Assembly (NCBI GenBank): GCA_948567375.1
Contig: OX419756.1
Coordinates: 46,788,552 to 46,852,551 of the forward strand
From: Lunularia cruciata
Lineage: Eukaryota > Streptophyta > Marchantiopsida > Lunulariales > Lunulariaceae
Direction of reading: 5' to 3'
Length of the DNA: 64,000 bases
Shown in pieces: positions 42,066 to 54,879 of the stretch. Positions within the stretch are counted from its first letter, which is position 1. Each line of letters starts with the position of its first letter. Both the position numbers and the translations under genes were made by a program. The notes under the pieces were generated by a model. The model was not told the origin of the DNA. It ran no database searches and saw only the letters and a list, made by a program, of their open reading frames with translations.

Positions 42066-42900
42066 AATGGTCATCACACCCAATTGGGTGTGATGACCAT
42101 GAATAGACCAAGGACATTCCTTCATTGTTCTTTGATACATGCCATCAAGTTGCACCAAAAGTCTCCTAATTGCTTCCTTGCCCATGGTCTAATTCGAAGA
42201 TGATAGCAATATCACTTAGCTCCCAATTCCAAAGCAAGAAGGCAATGAACTTGCTTTGGATCACTTTTCCCTACAATGCATTGCCTTTTTTTTGAGGTTT
42301 GGGTTTTGAAGGATGACCTCAAGGACTCTTCATCTCAACTTTGGGATGAACACCATATTTCTTATTGATGGCTAGGATGAAGGGAAAGGGAAAGGTTGAA
42401 ACACAAAGGAAAAGGCTGAAACAACTACAAAGGTAACACAATAATGCAAAAGCTTAGAGTCTCTAAGTGCTTCTTTGGCTCATGACTAAAATTAATTGCA
42501 AGATGTGAAATTGAGTCATGGAGCACTTAAATTTATAACAAAAAATCTTTCAACCATCAACTCTTAGTGACTAAGTATTTGGTGAGCCATTTCTCTCCTC
42601 ACATGCAAACCATACATGTGATGAACTAGTCCTTCTCCACATATGCAAACCCCTCATTGAATACAAACAATCTCCTCTTGAATGTGAATGACAGATGACA
42701 ATGTTTCTTTAACTAGGTGGGGGTATTCAAATTGATGTAAGTTCTTTGGATGCAATGAGTTCAATGCCAAAGGTGTTAGGGAGCAAAGATCTTTGGGGCC
42801 AACCACTTCTCAGATTTGTTGAATTCAAAATCCTATCTTTACAGTGCCTTTAGCTTTTTACCTTTACCTCGTACATTTGTATAAACAAACACCACTCCAA
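42066..42900 (-). mobile_element. Coiled-coil repeat family, copy I (right part)
   Basis: Sequence from 42190 to 42560 matches 48930-49290 (copy II), including the ACAAAGGTAA-rich stretch and the repeated CTCTTTGGCTC. On the minus strand this is the 5' portion of the repeat, upstream of the protein segments in 33490-35895. The right boundary is uncertain. Confidence 0.5.
42067..42100. repeat. Perfect 34-bp palindrome adjoining the LTR
   Basis: ATGGTCATCACACCCAA is followed directly by its reverse complement, with no spacer. It begins two bases after the 3' LTR end and includes most of the right-hand target duplication. Confidence 0.85.
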
Positions 42901-45900
42901 AAGAAACCTCAACTAAGAAATTTTCCTTCCTAAACAAGAATCATCATGTTGTATCTTTAGAAGAAAAGGCAAACAAGGGTGGAATTAAAAATATGAGAAA
43001 AATTTGTAAAAATATGGGCACCACAATATCCATGTAGAATCAAACACATTACTACAAATAATGTATAATTACAATTTTTGCAATATTCTTATTGATATTT
43101 CTTTGTTTAATTATGATGATGATTTTGATGATGATGATGATAATTTTGATGTAAAAAAATAGTCAAATTGATACAAAAAGATCTATGATGATCATTTTGA
43201 TGTACAAAAATAGTCAAATTTTTACAAAAAGATCTATATTTAAGTAAATTTCTAGTAATAGAATAAAAATGACAAAATCAAAGAGAACAATTGAAGAGAA
43301 AATAATTAAAGAGATGCTCTACCAGAAATGCTAAAAGTAGTTCAAGATACTAGTATATATACTTTAGTTGGGTAAAGGTTAACCAAGTTATGTAATCCAT
43401 AAGAAGGCTCATTAATCCCTTATAGTCCAAGAAGGTTCTTAAGTACCTTATTAGTCAAACTGCCTTAGGGAGATTTCTAGGAACCTTTTAAGATAACTTC
43501 TAAAAGCTATCTAAAAAGTAATTCACATGACCAAATTCTACTTGATCAATATTGTAAATTGTAGTCATATTAAAAAATTCTCCTTTTACGAGTCAATAAT
43601 ATTCTTATATGCTTTAAATTAAAAAATTTAGATAGTGTCCCATGCATTATGAAGATGATTAAAAAATTACATGTGGCATCATAAATCTCTTTACACTTTC
43701 AAAGAACTTTGTTTTGTGTTAGAGACAACTAGGATTAAGACATACTTGGCAAGGATTTGACCTACTTCATACTCCTCATGATCCTTAATTTGTAGCAAAT
43801 AAGGAAGTTGAAGTTTATTGAAAAAGAAAATGGGCTGAAATTTTAGGCAATGATGATGTGGCTTCTTGTTAGGAAGAAGAAAAGGTTGATAAGAAGGTGG
43901 AAATAGTAGACATTACAATAATCTATTAGGACTTTGATGTACTAACACAAATTCCAAATCAATAGATCTTAACAAAAATTTGAAATGAAGTAAGAGAATA
44001 TTGAACTTTCTTATCTACAGTTGTTGTAGGTAAACTACACTTCTACTACTAGGAAGGGAGCACTGTAAGCATTATGATGCACATTGAAAATGCAGGTTAG
44101 CCACCATGAACAAGTGGTAAAGAAGATGAGTAGTCTTCTCTACTCCAAGATAAATCAAGATTTGAAAGTCATGTGCTCTTGCATTTAAAGCAAATAAAGA
44201 GTGGAATCATACTTATCACATACTTAATCCCCTTGTATAAAAATCCACTTTTGATTAAAAATGAAGTACACTCATAATCCTTAGTTTTAATTTGAACAAA
44301 AACGAGTTGGAGCAAAGGATTTCATTGAAGTCTTTGCTATAACATTTACTCTTATTTCTCTTTTATGTCAACTACACTGGTGTTGGAAATAATTTTAGAA
44401 CTTAAAAGTTTCTCATAATTTTATAAAAAAAGAGCATATAAGAAAATATAGAATTTTCTAAGTTCATTTTCCAATTTTAGGTTGTATAGTGGGGGTTCCT
44501 TCTCCAACCAATAATGTTTAACCATGTGATCTAAGTGAATTATTTGAAACAAGAATTTATGGTTCTTATGAAAAATCAGAAGATTTGAAATTCATTTAAT
44601 GCAACTAAATTTAGTTGCCTATGCATTGAATATTCATTCAGAAAACAAGTAGAAGAGTTTTTCCTTGGGGCAAAGATAATTAGGTGTTAAACATCTACAA
44701 TATCTTCCTATATTCTTGATTCTTCTAGCTTTGCTATCAAAGTTAAAAGTGCCAAAATTCACTACATATGGTTACTTAATATAATATGACTTCGATACTA
44801 CACAAGTTGATATCAAGTTTGTGTGTTACTAAAAGGAAAAATCTCTTTATCATACCATTAATTATCACATCACAACCTTGCTTGAGAGATCAATGAGTGC
44901 ATATTAATGTATTTAATATCAAAAAAGCTCACCAATCTTGTCAATCACTTGTACACTCAAGAGTTGTCAAATCTTTGAAAGCTTTGATCTTTACTTCATT
45001 CATCCATCCTAATACCTTTACCTTGGAAAGAGTAGCTTAGCCTACTCTTTCCAAAAATTGCATTAGATTTTGTACAAACGGACTTCTACTTGCTTTATCA
45101 TATAAATGCTTCACCAATATGAGCATGGTACTTACCTTTTATCTTGCTATAGATTATAATATTACTTAGGCAAATTATCATATAGTTATCCATAAATTAT
45201 CCAATAGAGTTTACTCATGATATTTTAATTGCACCGTTAAGATATCATCCATCCAAGGTATCCACACCTTGGTATCATCCATAGGGTGTAACCCATTAGT
45301 AAGGTACCATGTGTCCAAAGTCTCCATTCTCTATAAGCTATGTAAATAGCTATCTTGGACACATCTCTTATTATAGTGAGATGAGTATTTTCTAATACAC
45401 TTTTTAATTACTCAACTTGGTGAAGAATTTAGCTCTGATTAATTAATTCAATAAATCATTTATGTGAGGAAAATATTAGTATTTAGTCACTTGAAATTAC
45501 ATCATAGTGAAAAGGTATCACTTTAAATTTGTTGATTCAGATTTACTCTTGTCTAAACTTTAGAACTGATGGATTTAGAGTTTGAATGGTAGGTAAGTCC
45601 CCTGAAATCAACAATAATGAAGAAATTCCTTGCACTAGTTTAACAAGGGTATTAATCTACTTTAAAGTGCACTACTATTTAATTCTTTCAACTAAAACTA
45701 TTCAGAAATTTTTTTTAAATGATTTTGGATCCTACTAGGAAGATGAAATTTTTTGTGCATTTCTAGCTTATAATCCAATTATAATTGATAATGCTTCTAA
45801 TAAGCTACTTGATTGGTAAAACTAACCCTACATCTTGTCTTGATGGTTAAATTCCCAAATATGTTCAAATTCTACAACAAGTTGATTTTGTCTTATCTAA

Positions 45901-46079
45901 TTTTCACAATATATTATAATTGCCAAGGTGTTTGCTATAGAAGTTTCTATTTTAAAAGTCATTTTATTTTAATACCTATAGGAACCATCTCATTCTTCTA
46001 CATGATGAGCTAACATGAATTAGGATGTCATAGATGTGACAACCTAATATAAAAGAAGTGATATAATGTTAAGTTATAT
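42901..46079. other. AT-rich stretch, nothing recognised
   Basis: No domain, LTR or RNA gene seen. The only structure is a tandem duplication of about 64 bp at 43136-43250 (unit containing AATAGTCAAATT and CAAAAAGATCTAT), next to a GAT-rich microsatellite at 43114-43142. Confidence 0.35.
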
Positions 46080-49000
46080 GTTATTCTCTCAAGGATACGA
46101 GTTTGATATGACTAGAATTAAAGAGAAATATCACTATCTTACAGTTTGGTTATTGTTATGGAATTAACCATTGCGTAGAAAACACTCCTAGAAGAGAGTG
46201 TAGTATCACCTCTTGTAATGCATATGGCAAATAGAAAATTAAAATAATCATTTTCATTGCAAGTAAACTCCAAATTAAACCTAAAGGTGATGATTCACTC
46301 AACCCCAAATCGGCCACTTCACCACAAAGACATCAACTCCAAAGGCTACATACTACCTTTTCCAAAAGGTACAACTCCATAGGCTTTGTTGCATTGGCAA
46401 GTAGTTTGTGCTTCTTTTGTTTCATGGTACTTTCAACACTATATCTTATTTATGATCTATCGAGGGATTGCTTTGCTTCATCAGAAACTTAGGGATCACA
46501 CATCCCAATCAAGTACAAATTTTTGTATACACTCAAGTATTTATGGTCCTACTACAAAGTTCCTCACACCTACTTGACAAAGCAAATCACCAATATGCAG
46601 AATTAAGGCAATAGCAAAGAAGAGCTTTTGGCTCTTTTGTTGTAGAACAATTAAAGGAACAAATGAATGAATATTTACACTTGGAAAAAACCATAAATAG
46701 CTTCTTCTACTCAAACTTGTAGAGATGTAATGGTTGAAGTATTCCAAAAATCTCATACCTACATCTACATTGTACATTTTGAGTCTCGTCCCATCCTATC
46801 CTATCCTATTCACATATAGGTTAATTAGGCATCTTACATGTGTCGAGAAAGGTGTTAATTCTTCCCCAAAGACAACTAACAAGTTTGTGTCCTTCAGACT
46901 TACTACCACAAATGTTATTTCTACAAATGCTTACAACTACAAAGGCTTTCATATGGTTTCCTACTTAAAGATACTCAGAGATACTACTCAACAAAGTGTC
47001 TTTGGCCTAAATTTCTACTACAAAGAACTACCTTTGCCACTTAAGAGGTTGATCAATGCATTGATCATCTCCTTGTAATAAGTTATTTGCAATCCTAAAG
47101 TGTCACATGACTTTGTAAATTTCTCTTTTGTGTGCTCTTAAAGTCATATTGCTACTTGGTCCACCTATAATTTCAACTCATTTAATTTTGTCTTGCTCAT
47201 TTTACCTTGAGCAATCTCCTTCATAACTTCCACCAACTGATCTTGAATTTCTTCTATCTACTTGAGGATCTTTGCTCTCTTTTTTCAGGCTAAGTTGGTG
47301 TTTAAGGCCTTCACATCCTACTTCACCTCTTCCATTACTTGGAGTCTATCATCTACCCTCTCCTCCTTCTCTTTCCTCAACTCTTTGGCTTGATTCTCAA
47401 GTTGTATAGCCATCTCCTTCTATATTTGGGCATTTTTACTTCTATGGTAGCTACCTAGATCTTGGTAATTTCTAGGTCTCCCCAAATACTCCCTACTTCT
47501 TTGTCCATATCTCTCAACTATTCTTCATGTCCTTGTTGCTTTTGTTTTGCTCTAGATGAAGGGCTCTCAATTTGCCTTGCAAACTTAAAATATTGTATTT
47601 GTATTAGCTACAATTTGATGCAAGTGAAGTGTTTTGCCTTTTCACTTCATAATTTTCTTGCACAAGAGCTTTCACCTTTGTTTCTTCCTTCTTGTACAAG
47701 TTACTCATCTTTTCTATTTCCTCGTTCTACCTATCATCCTTTGCCTTCTTGATATAGATGACCTTACAAAGACTTTGGATGAGTGTGTTGTAATCAACCA
47801 CATCAATGTAACTTCTTAATATTGTGGTAGAATAAACTCCATCATTTGCAAAGCCAATCCCATCAAGTGAATTACAAAGTTGGATCATTTAAGGATATGA
47901 AATCTTTCTGCTTGAGTCATCCCTTCTCCCAATTTGATCTACACTCCACCATAAAGCTTTGCCTTTCTTTGGTTTTTTGATCATGTTCATTGGCCTCTTG
48001 CTGCCCTTCACTTAGAAGGTTCTCTTTTTGTCTCACTTTGGTCTCCATATGTTCTCCTTAGAGTACATCTGCTTCTTAGATAGGGCTAGAAGGTAATTTG
48101 GGCCAATGTGAGGTTTCTCCATGGTCTTTGGCCTGGTCTTCCTAGTTTGTACTTTTCTCGTCTAGATTTGGGGCAGACAATGCACCTTTGTATTTCTTCC
48201 TCTCTTTGGAGCCCAATGTAGACCCCTACAAGGTGAAAAAATCTTCTTCTTCTTCTTGGGTGTGGTGGTAGTTCCTTCTTTCTCCACTAGTATAAATTCC
48301 ATATTTTGCATACTTGGCATTGGCTACTTGGTACTTCTTGGTGATTGACTTCCCTTTTGGCTACAAGGTGAAGTACCCTACTAAATGAAAGTGGTTGGAG
48401 AACTTCTTCCACTCCTCCTTTGGCAATAAATTCAGCCCCATGTAGAAGTGAATGGCAAAGAGAGCTAGGTAAGTTGCTCCATCATCTTCCTTGAATTATT
48501 TGTGTAAGTAAGCTTCTTGCTTGGAAGTAGAACATGTTTGCACAATTTATTGGTTCTCCCTAATAAATGTACTCAAAGAAGACCGGTTGGCTATTGGCGG
48601 TAGGTTGTACACTCTGGCCAAAATAGTTTCATACAACTACTTCCATAACCACACTTCAAGCTAGAGCTAGAGCTAGAGCTTTATAACTACTCACTCTGTA
48701 GCCATTGTTGTTGGACCTCTTCTCTTCAAAAGAGATAGTAATTTGGTCACTTAATGCTTTAATTGTGGGCCCAAAATTTGTGTCCAAAGTCATTGCCTTT
48801 GATGGTCATGCATCTACACTAAGAACCATTTGCCAATCCTCTTCTATCCAGATATAGGTTTCTTTTGAGATCCCTTGTTGCTCTTTTTTTCCTCCACTTC
48901 ATCTCATGGATGATTTCAAAGTCATTCAACTCACAATCCTAGAGTAAGAAGGAGATATGCTTGCTCTAGATCAAGTTAATCCTAAAATAATCTGCCCATT

Positions 49001-49500
49001 TGTTCATTGTTGGGTTACAAAGAATTAATTCAAGAATCTTCCTCATGGGTTTCTATAAAAAAACCGTATTTTCTATTGGGTGCTAAAACAAACAAAGGTA
49101 GAAAAAGGTTAAAAGAGAAAAAACAAAGGTAATAAACAAAAAAACTACAAAGGATTGTGAAAACTCCAAAGAACTACAAAGGTTTGAATGGCTACTTACT
49201 CTTTGGCTCGTAGATTGAAAATGCTTGCAAGAAGTGAAATTACTCCAAGCGCATTGGGTTTTACAGCTAGGCTCCTTTAGTCAATAGGTGGAGCATCACT
49301 CTCTACACATAAAGGCTTCTCAATAAATTCAATGGGTCTTCAGTGTAAGTTCTTTATCTATGTGGTAATGCATTCAAATTAAAATTCTATCTCTTGGTCT
49401 AAAGGTCTTTGGATCCAAAGATCATTCATACTTGAGTTCTTTGCCTTTGACTACCCTTCAAACTTGACTCCTTTGGCATTTTCCCTTCATTGGGCCATTA
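46080..49500 (-). mobile_element. Coiled-coil repeat family, copy II
   Basis: The most complete copy, on the minus strand. From high to low coordinates: the leader matching 42190-42560, an N-terminal protein segment (about 48450-48250: LLPKEEWKKFSNHFHLVGYF), a charged linker, a Glu/Lys/Gln-rich coiled coil (47700-47200), then a 3' noncoding part (46080-47000) matching 60600-61500. Frames are broken by many stops. No enzyme domain was found. Confidence 0.55.
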
Positions 49501-51715
49501 GTTTCATACTTATTCCTTCATACTATTGCAATTACATACACAACTCCAAAGGAAAATCAACTCAATTATACTCAACTCAACTCCTAAACAAACAATTATT
49601 CTACCATCTCCTTGTAGGAAAGAAGGGAAAAATATAAACACTATGATTTTGAAAATAAGTGGGTAATATAATAGATTTTCAAGTGTTGAAAAATAAAAGT
49701 TATAAAATATCTTAGTCATGTACATATCTTCTTGTAGTTAATAAGTTTCTATCTTAACTATGTCCACCATTGTACAAGGTTTCAATTAGCATTTGAAACA
49801 ACCTAATGCTTCTCCTTCATGAATATTCAAATTTTTCATGAGTGTATTTTGGAATTAAACCAAACATCTATTTACCAAGTAGATCTATTTAAATTCCATA
49901 CAACAATTTTATGCTACTCTTGGTATATTGATAACTTAAATTTGTGATGTGTGGGTTCTCTTGAGTTCTTACTAACATCAAATTGAGTTCATCAATTATA
50001 TTATATCTTCTCCAATCTATATCATTATAGCAATTGAAATCCTAGTTGATTTGCAATAATAAGGCTTGGTAATCATCATCTTTCATACTTGTATTAAACA
50101 AGGTTCTCACTTTGCATAAAATTATCTTCCACTCAAAACATTTTTGGCATATAAGAATTTATAAAATTCCCTTCTCTTAGTCCCACTATTTCACTTATTA
50201 AGGTTGAGTAATACAGTCCAATGCATAAGTTAAATGATTTATTTTGTATTAGGTTACCTTTATCAAAGAAATATTTTTTATTTTATATAATTATCTATAA
50301 CTTATATATCCTTTATTTCTTATTAGATTTTCTTTGATTATTAAAGTAAAATCATATTAATTTTTGAGTCACAATTTTAATATAACACATGTATCCTGGA
50401 TTATAAGTAACAACCATACATACTAAAGGTTCATCTAACATAACAAAAATATCAAAGAAATTTTATCTAGGGAAATATAATATAAATTAATAAAAATGAT
50501 ACTTGAATATTATACCATCAAAACATCCAATGATATACAGGTGGTGGTTAAAAATATTATTTTATCTATCCATCCTAGCTTCATCTAATTCCATGTAGAA
50601 GACCAATACTTGAGAACAATTACATAGGATAGAAGTGAAGAGATGGACCAAGAATTAAATTGAATGTATTTTAAATACAAAATATGGCCTCAGGTTTTAC
50701 AGTTTATAATTGAAGTAGGTCCAAGCCTACTCCTTTGCAAAGTAAGAAAATTTGTGTAGCTTAGTTAATTTTGCAGCTGAGTAAATCAATGTATTGGAAG
50801 CTTATCAAAAACTTTAGGCCCATGAAGGCTCCCCAGTATTTTAGTAGCTTATTTAGTCTCTAAGAAGGTTCATAAGAACCTTCTTATTATTTCTTTCTGA
50901 AACTTCTTAGGTGTTTTTGAGGTATCTTTTGAAAATTTCTAGTAGTCTATATCACAAGTCTCTACAAGACTAATGCACCGGCTCACTTTAAGTCACATTT
51001 TACTCTCTTTTTTCTCTTCTTGAGTAGTGTGATAATTAGTGAAGATGACATTTAGAAGATAACATTCAAAGGTTTTATGTTGGCTAAGAAGGAAAGTCAG
51101 AACTAGGGAAGGTCAACATGATAGGAATACTAAGACTAAGGACGTGGTAGGAATAATGAGACTAAGGACATTGGGCCCAATATAGTTCTACCCGAGAGTG
51201 CAGCCGGATGAAAGTTTTTGTCGCGATCATGCTAGTGGACATGCATTGTGTATGGAGGGGCCCTTTGGGTTGAGACTTCCTTCCCAAGGGATTTTTCCTT
51301 GGTAACTTTCGCTTTGTCTAACCTTTGGCCACAAATACTCTCTACCTCAATACCTTTAGTTTTGTCCAACCTTTAGCCACAAACACTCTTTGCCATGTAG
51401 GCATGGGGCTGAAAAGTCAATTATCTATGTTGGCAATCACATGTGCAAAGTAGTGCCACTTGTACCAAAGAACTGATTTTGGTAACCATTTGTCTTCTTG
51501 GCACTTCTCATATGTGCGAACAATGATGGTTGACCTCAATTACACACAAAATTGTTCATTGTCTAAACGTGAGATATAAATATAGGACTAAGCAATGAAG
51601 GGAAGCAAGGTTCATTCATTGAAATAGGTGCAACTAGTTGCCAATAAGCATAGAGCGCAATTGATCCCGAGTAGACCACAATTTGTCAAGACAAATTCAA
51701 AATTCAAGAGAGTGA
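49501..51715. other. AT-rich stretch, nothing recognised
   Basis: No coding region, LTR pair or RNA gene can be supported. It may be degraded retroelement sequence. Confidence 0.3.
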
Positions 51716-54480
51716 AACAAGGGATTGGATGAGTAGGTGATCTGAATATGAGTGTAGAGGAGGACAAAGGGAATAGCTTTTGAGCACATTATGAGCAATG
51801 GGTAGTGAAATTTCATCTAAGAAACACAAGGCTATGCCCAAGGTGATCTTGATGTCACCAAGAGTAGAGAAGTGGGGAAACTATTGCTACATAGAGTATA
51901 TAATTACAAAGTGGTTGCAATTTTTGTTTTGGAATTGGGAGCTTACAAACCTCCCAATGGTGCACAAGATATAGGAGAAAAAGAACCCAAAATTTTGAGA
52001 CTTATGAGACAATGTGCTTGCTTGGATGGTGACATATTAGCAAAAGGTTCTTGGGGGATGCAATTTCCATCCCAAGCACCATGTACTTGGACCAAGAATA
52101 GTGCAACTTAAACATGGAAATGAGAAAATTTTCTTTTGGCCTTGTTTAGAAATAAGAAGACCAACAATAGCTAGAAGTTGAAGGGATATAATGATCCAAT
52201 AAGGCACATTATGGTAATGTTGATCATGAAGCTATTTTGTACAACATGAAGAATGTATGTCAACAGTAAAGCACCTTTTCACAAATGTTACACAAAGGAC
52301 ATCACATGGACTGATCAAAGATGTTCTACCAACAAGTCAAGGAGCTAATAGAGAGTTTGTAGGTGAACATAAGTACTACCTCCTCTCTTCATTTGTAATT
52401 CATTTCTTTATCATTATGAAATTATTGGGGAAGGAGGAGAAAAAGATGTTCTTGGCTCACTAGTATTTGATGGGGTATTATCAATCAAGACCCGAGTGAA
52501 CAAAGGAGACTAAGAAGTATAAGGAAGAAATGTTGAAGTTCACAGAAACATGTAAATGGACCAAGATTCCAAACCTTATTGGCTCAAAATCCAGCAGAAG
52601 GAAACAAAATACACTGGTGTAGAAATGAGCACACCATTTGCTCAATCGCACAAACCCAACCTATAGGTAGTGGAAAATTCTTTGGGAGACAATGGCTCCA
52701 ATGAAGAGGACAATGAGGCTTTGGGGAGTAATGATGATGGAGACTATGGAGTAGAGGTTGCTCCTGACACAAATAGAGACCAAGAGAAGGGGTAAGACTC
52801 CTATAGAAGAATAAGAAGGTAGACAAGTATCGGATCATGAATCATCATCACCACAAAGATCACCATCCTTCTCCAAAATTGAACTATCTTTAGATGAAGA
52901 AGGTGGAGATGAGGGACAACCGGAGGAGGTGAAATCTGCCCTTGTCAAAGAAGCAAGAGTGGAGCAACCTAAAGACAACTTGCCTTCAAAGAAGGAAATG
53001 GCCTTGGTTTCAAAAGAAGATATCTCAATTGCACAATTGAGGAGGCATGGTAAGGATACATCAACTCCCAAGACAATTAGAGTTCAAGAAAAACTAGGTA
53101 CTTTGAAACATCAAGACTAGAGCTAACCCCATGCCAATGTACTCAAAGACATGAGACTCATGACTAGGAGATCAGAAGGGGTCTCATCCACAAAGAAGCT
53201 CACAAGGAATGAGAAAGACAAGTCCAAGTGTGAAGGAATGCCCTTGTTGGTATAAGAATTGAAGACAAAGTATGAAGACTCTATCTAGGTGAAGATAGGA
53301 GAGAGCATGGATCATGGTGGATAAGTAGCATCCCGCTTCAAAGAAGTACCAAAAGAGATAAGCATCCCACTCATTTTTGACAAGGAAGTGCTCACTTTGT
53401 TAAAGTAGCTCATGTGAAGGAATCACTCTAATGTATTGACTGGGTATTATTCCTAGTTATTTGGCTTTGAGGAAGGAGTTGAGAACTCTTGGGCCCACAA
53501 GCCTTATTGTTGATATACCAAGTCAATAAACTAGAAGAAAAAATACTTATGCTCACTATTTTCACTTCTTCTAGAATAAGGTCACCTTTAACTTAGTTAG
53601 GACTAACTGTAGCTAATCATGAATAATGTAGAAGATTGGCTAAACTCTATATAGAGTATATTTTCTCAATTACATGCACCAATAAATATTAGAGTACAAA
53701 ATTTGAAATGGGAGAATGCAGCTCGGAACCAACTATCATAAGCACATGAAAAATGAATTCAAGCTCATAAGGAAGTGGCAACATTGAACAACCAAACAAT
53801 AGTTGCCATGACATAGAGGATGCATGAGTTGGAGGAAGAACTCACAACCAAGGAGAATGAATTGTAGATGAAGAAGGAGTGTGTGTCTACTAATCTACTA
53901 TTGATAACCATTGGATGCAAGATGAGAAGAAATTTTGGACAAGGCATAACACTAAGTTGTGGGTGGTGAAGGCAAAGATTAATGTGATGAAGATAGCAAT
54001 TGACTAGCAAAATCAAGCATTCATGGATTTTGGGATGGTGTGAGAGGAATTGATATGCATGTAGAATGCAAAAATTGCCATGATGAAGGAAGAAATGACC
54101 ACAATACAACTTAGGGTCTCATAGGCAAAAACAATCCATCAAGCATTTAGGGAGATGGCCAAGTGTTGAATTGTAAAGTTAACCAAAATGGTGAAGAGCA
54201 AGTGGACCGGGAACAAATCCTTTGTGAACATGTGCAATAGGAGATCAAGATAAAAATGACATCTATCCAAGAGGCCTTAGAAGTAGAGAGGATACTGATC
54301 TTCATGATCATTGTAGAAGCATACAAAATCATCACACATGTCCAAATATTGGTCCTATGGAGACTCACCAAACAAAGATATGGGAGTTGAAGTTGGTGAT
54401 GAACATACTAGACCAAAGATGTACTCCAATGAACAAGTGAACAAGTTGGTGGAGTGGCTTAGTTTAATTTTATCTAGAGG
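51716..54480 (+). mobile_element. Coiled-coil repeat family, copy IV (plus strand)
   Basis: The same protein layout as copy II, in plus orientation. An upstream part at 51836-51960 (VILMSPRVEKWGNYCYIEYI) leads to LLGKEEKKMFLAH...YLMGYY at about 52420-52480, which matches LLPKEEWKKF...HLVGYF of copy II. A charged linker with DVSTPKTIRVQEKLGTLKHQ-like sequence follows (52830-53120), then a coiled coil (53700-54400: ATLNNQTIVAMT, MHELEEELTTKENEL). A repeated fragment of the 17.4-kb LTR interrupts it at 53435-53700. It ends where another LTR-like repeat starts (54481). Confidence 0.5.
53435..53700. repeat. Inverted fragment pair related to the LTR at 17.4 kb
   Basis: 53435-53505 matches 17540-17620 directly (GGTATTATTCCTAG, GAGTTGAGAACTCTTGGGC). 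53510-53700 matches 17420-17550 inverted (its reverse complement contains CATGATTAGCTA and TTGACTTGGTAT). The result is a head-to-head arrangement of pieces of one LTR. Confidence 0.6.
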
Positions 54481-54879
54481 TGTAAATTGGCTTTGTAGCA
54501 TCTAGAAGGATATTATATATGGTGGAATAAGTAGATCAGATAGAGTTGTCACCAAAAGAGTACTTCCACTAATAGGATAGGAGCCGAAAACACCCTCAAC
54601 TTCACAGCTAATTTTGAAGGCCTAAATAGATGAATTAGGCCTCAAAAATAGAAAGATTCCTCCCAAGGTAAAAGGTTTACCTTTTCTCCTAATATTTGTC
54701 TCATTAAGAGCTTTCCAATATTACTTCACCCATGCTATTTTGACCTTTATTTAGGAATATTCCATGCTATTTTGAGCTTCATTTACAAATATTTAAACAT
54801 TAGAGTATTGAATATTGAAACTTTGTGTTTCTTCTCTTGTTTTTCTCTTGAGGGGTTCTTGTGTCCTTGAAACTTTACA
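54481..54879 (+). repeat. LTR-like repeat, copy a
   Basis: Starts TGTAAATTGG and ends near ACTTTACA. It shares GTCACCAAAAGAGTACTTC, GAATTAGGCCTCAAAAAT and AAGAGCTTTCCAAT with 62083-62646. No primer site follows clearly. The ends are inferred from the comparison. Confidence 0.5.
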
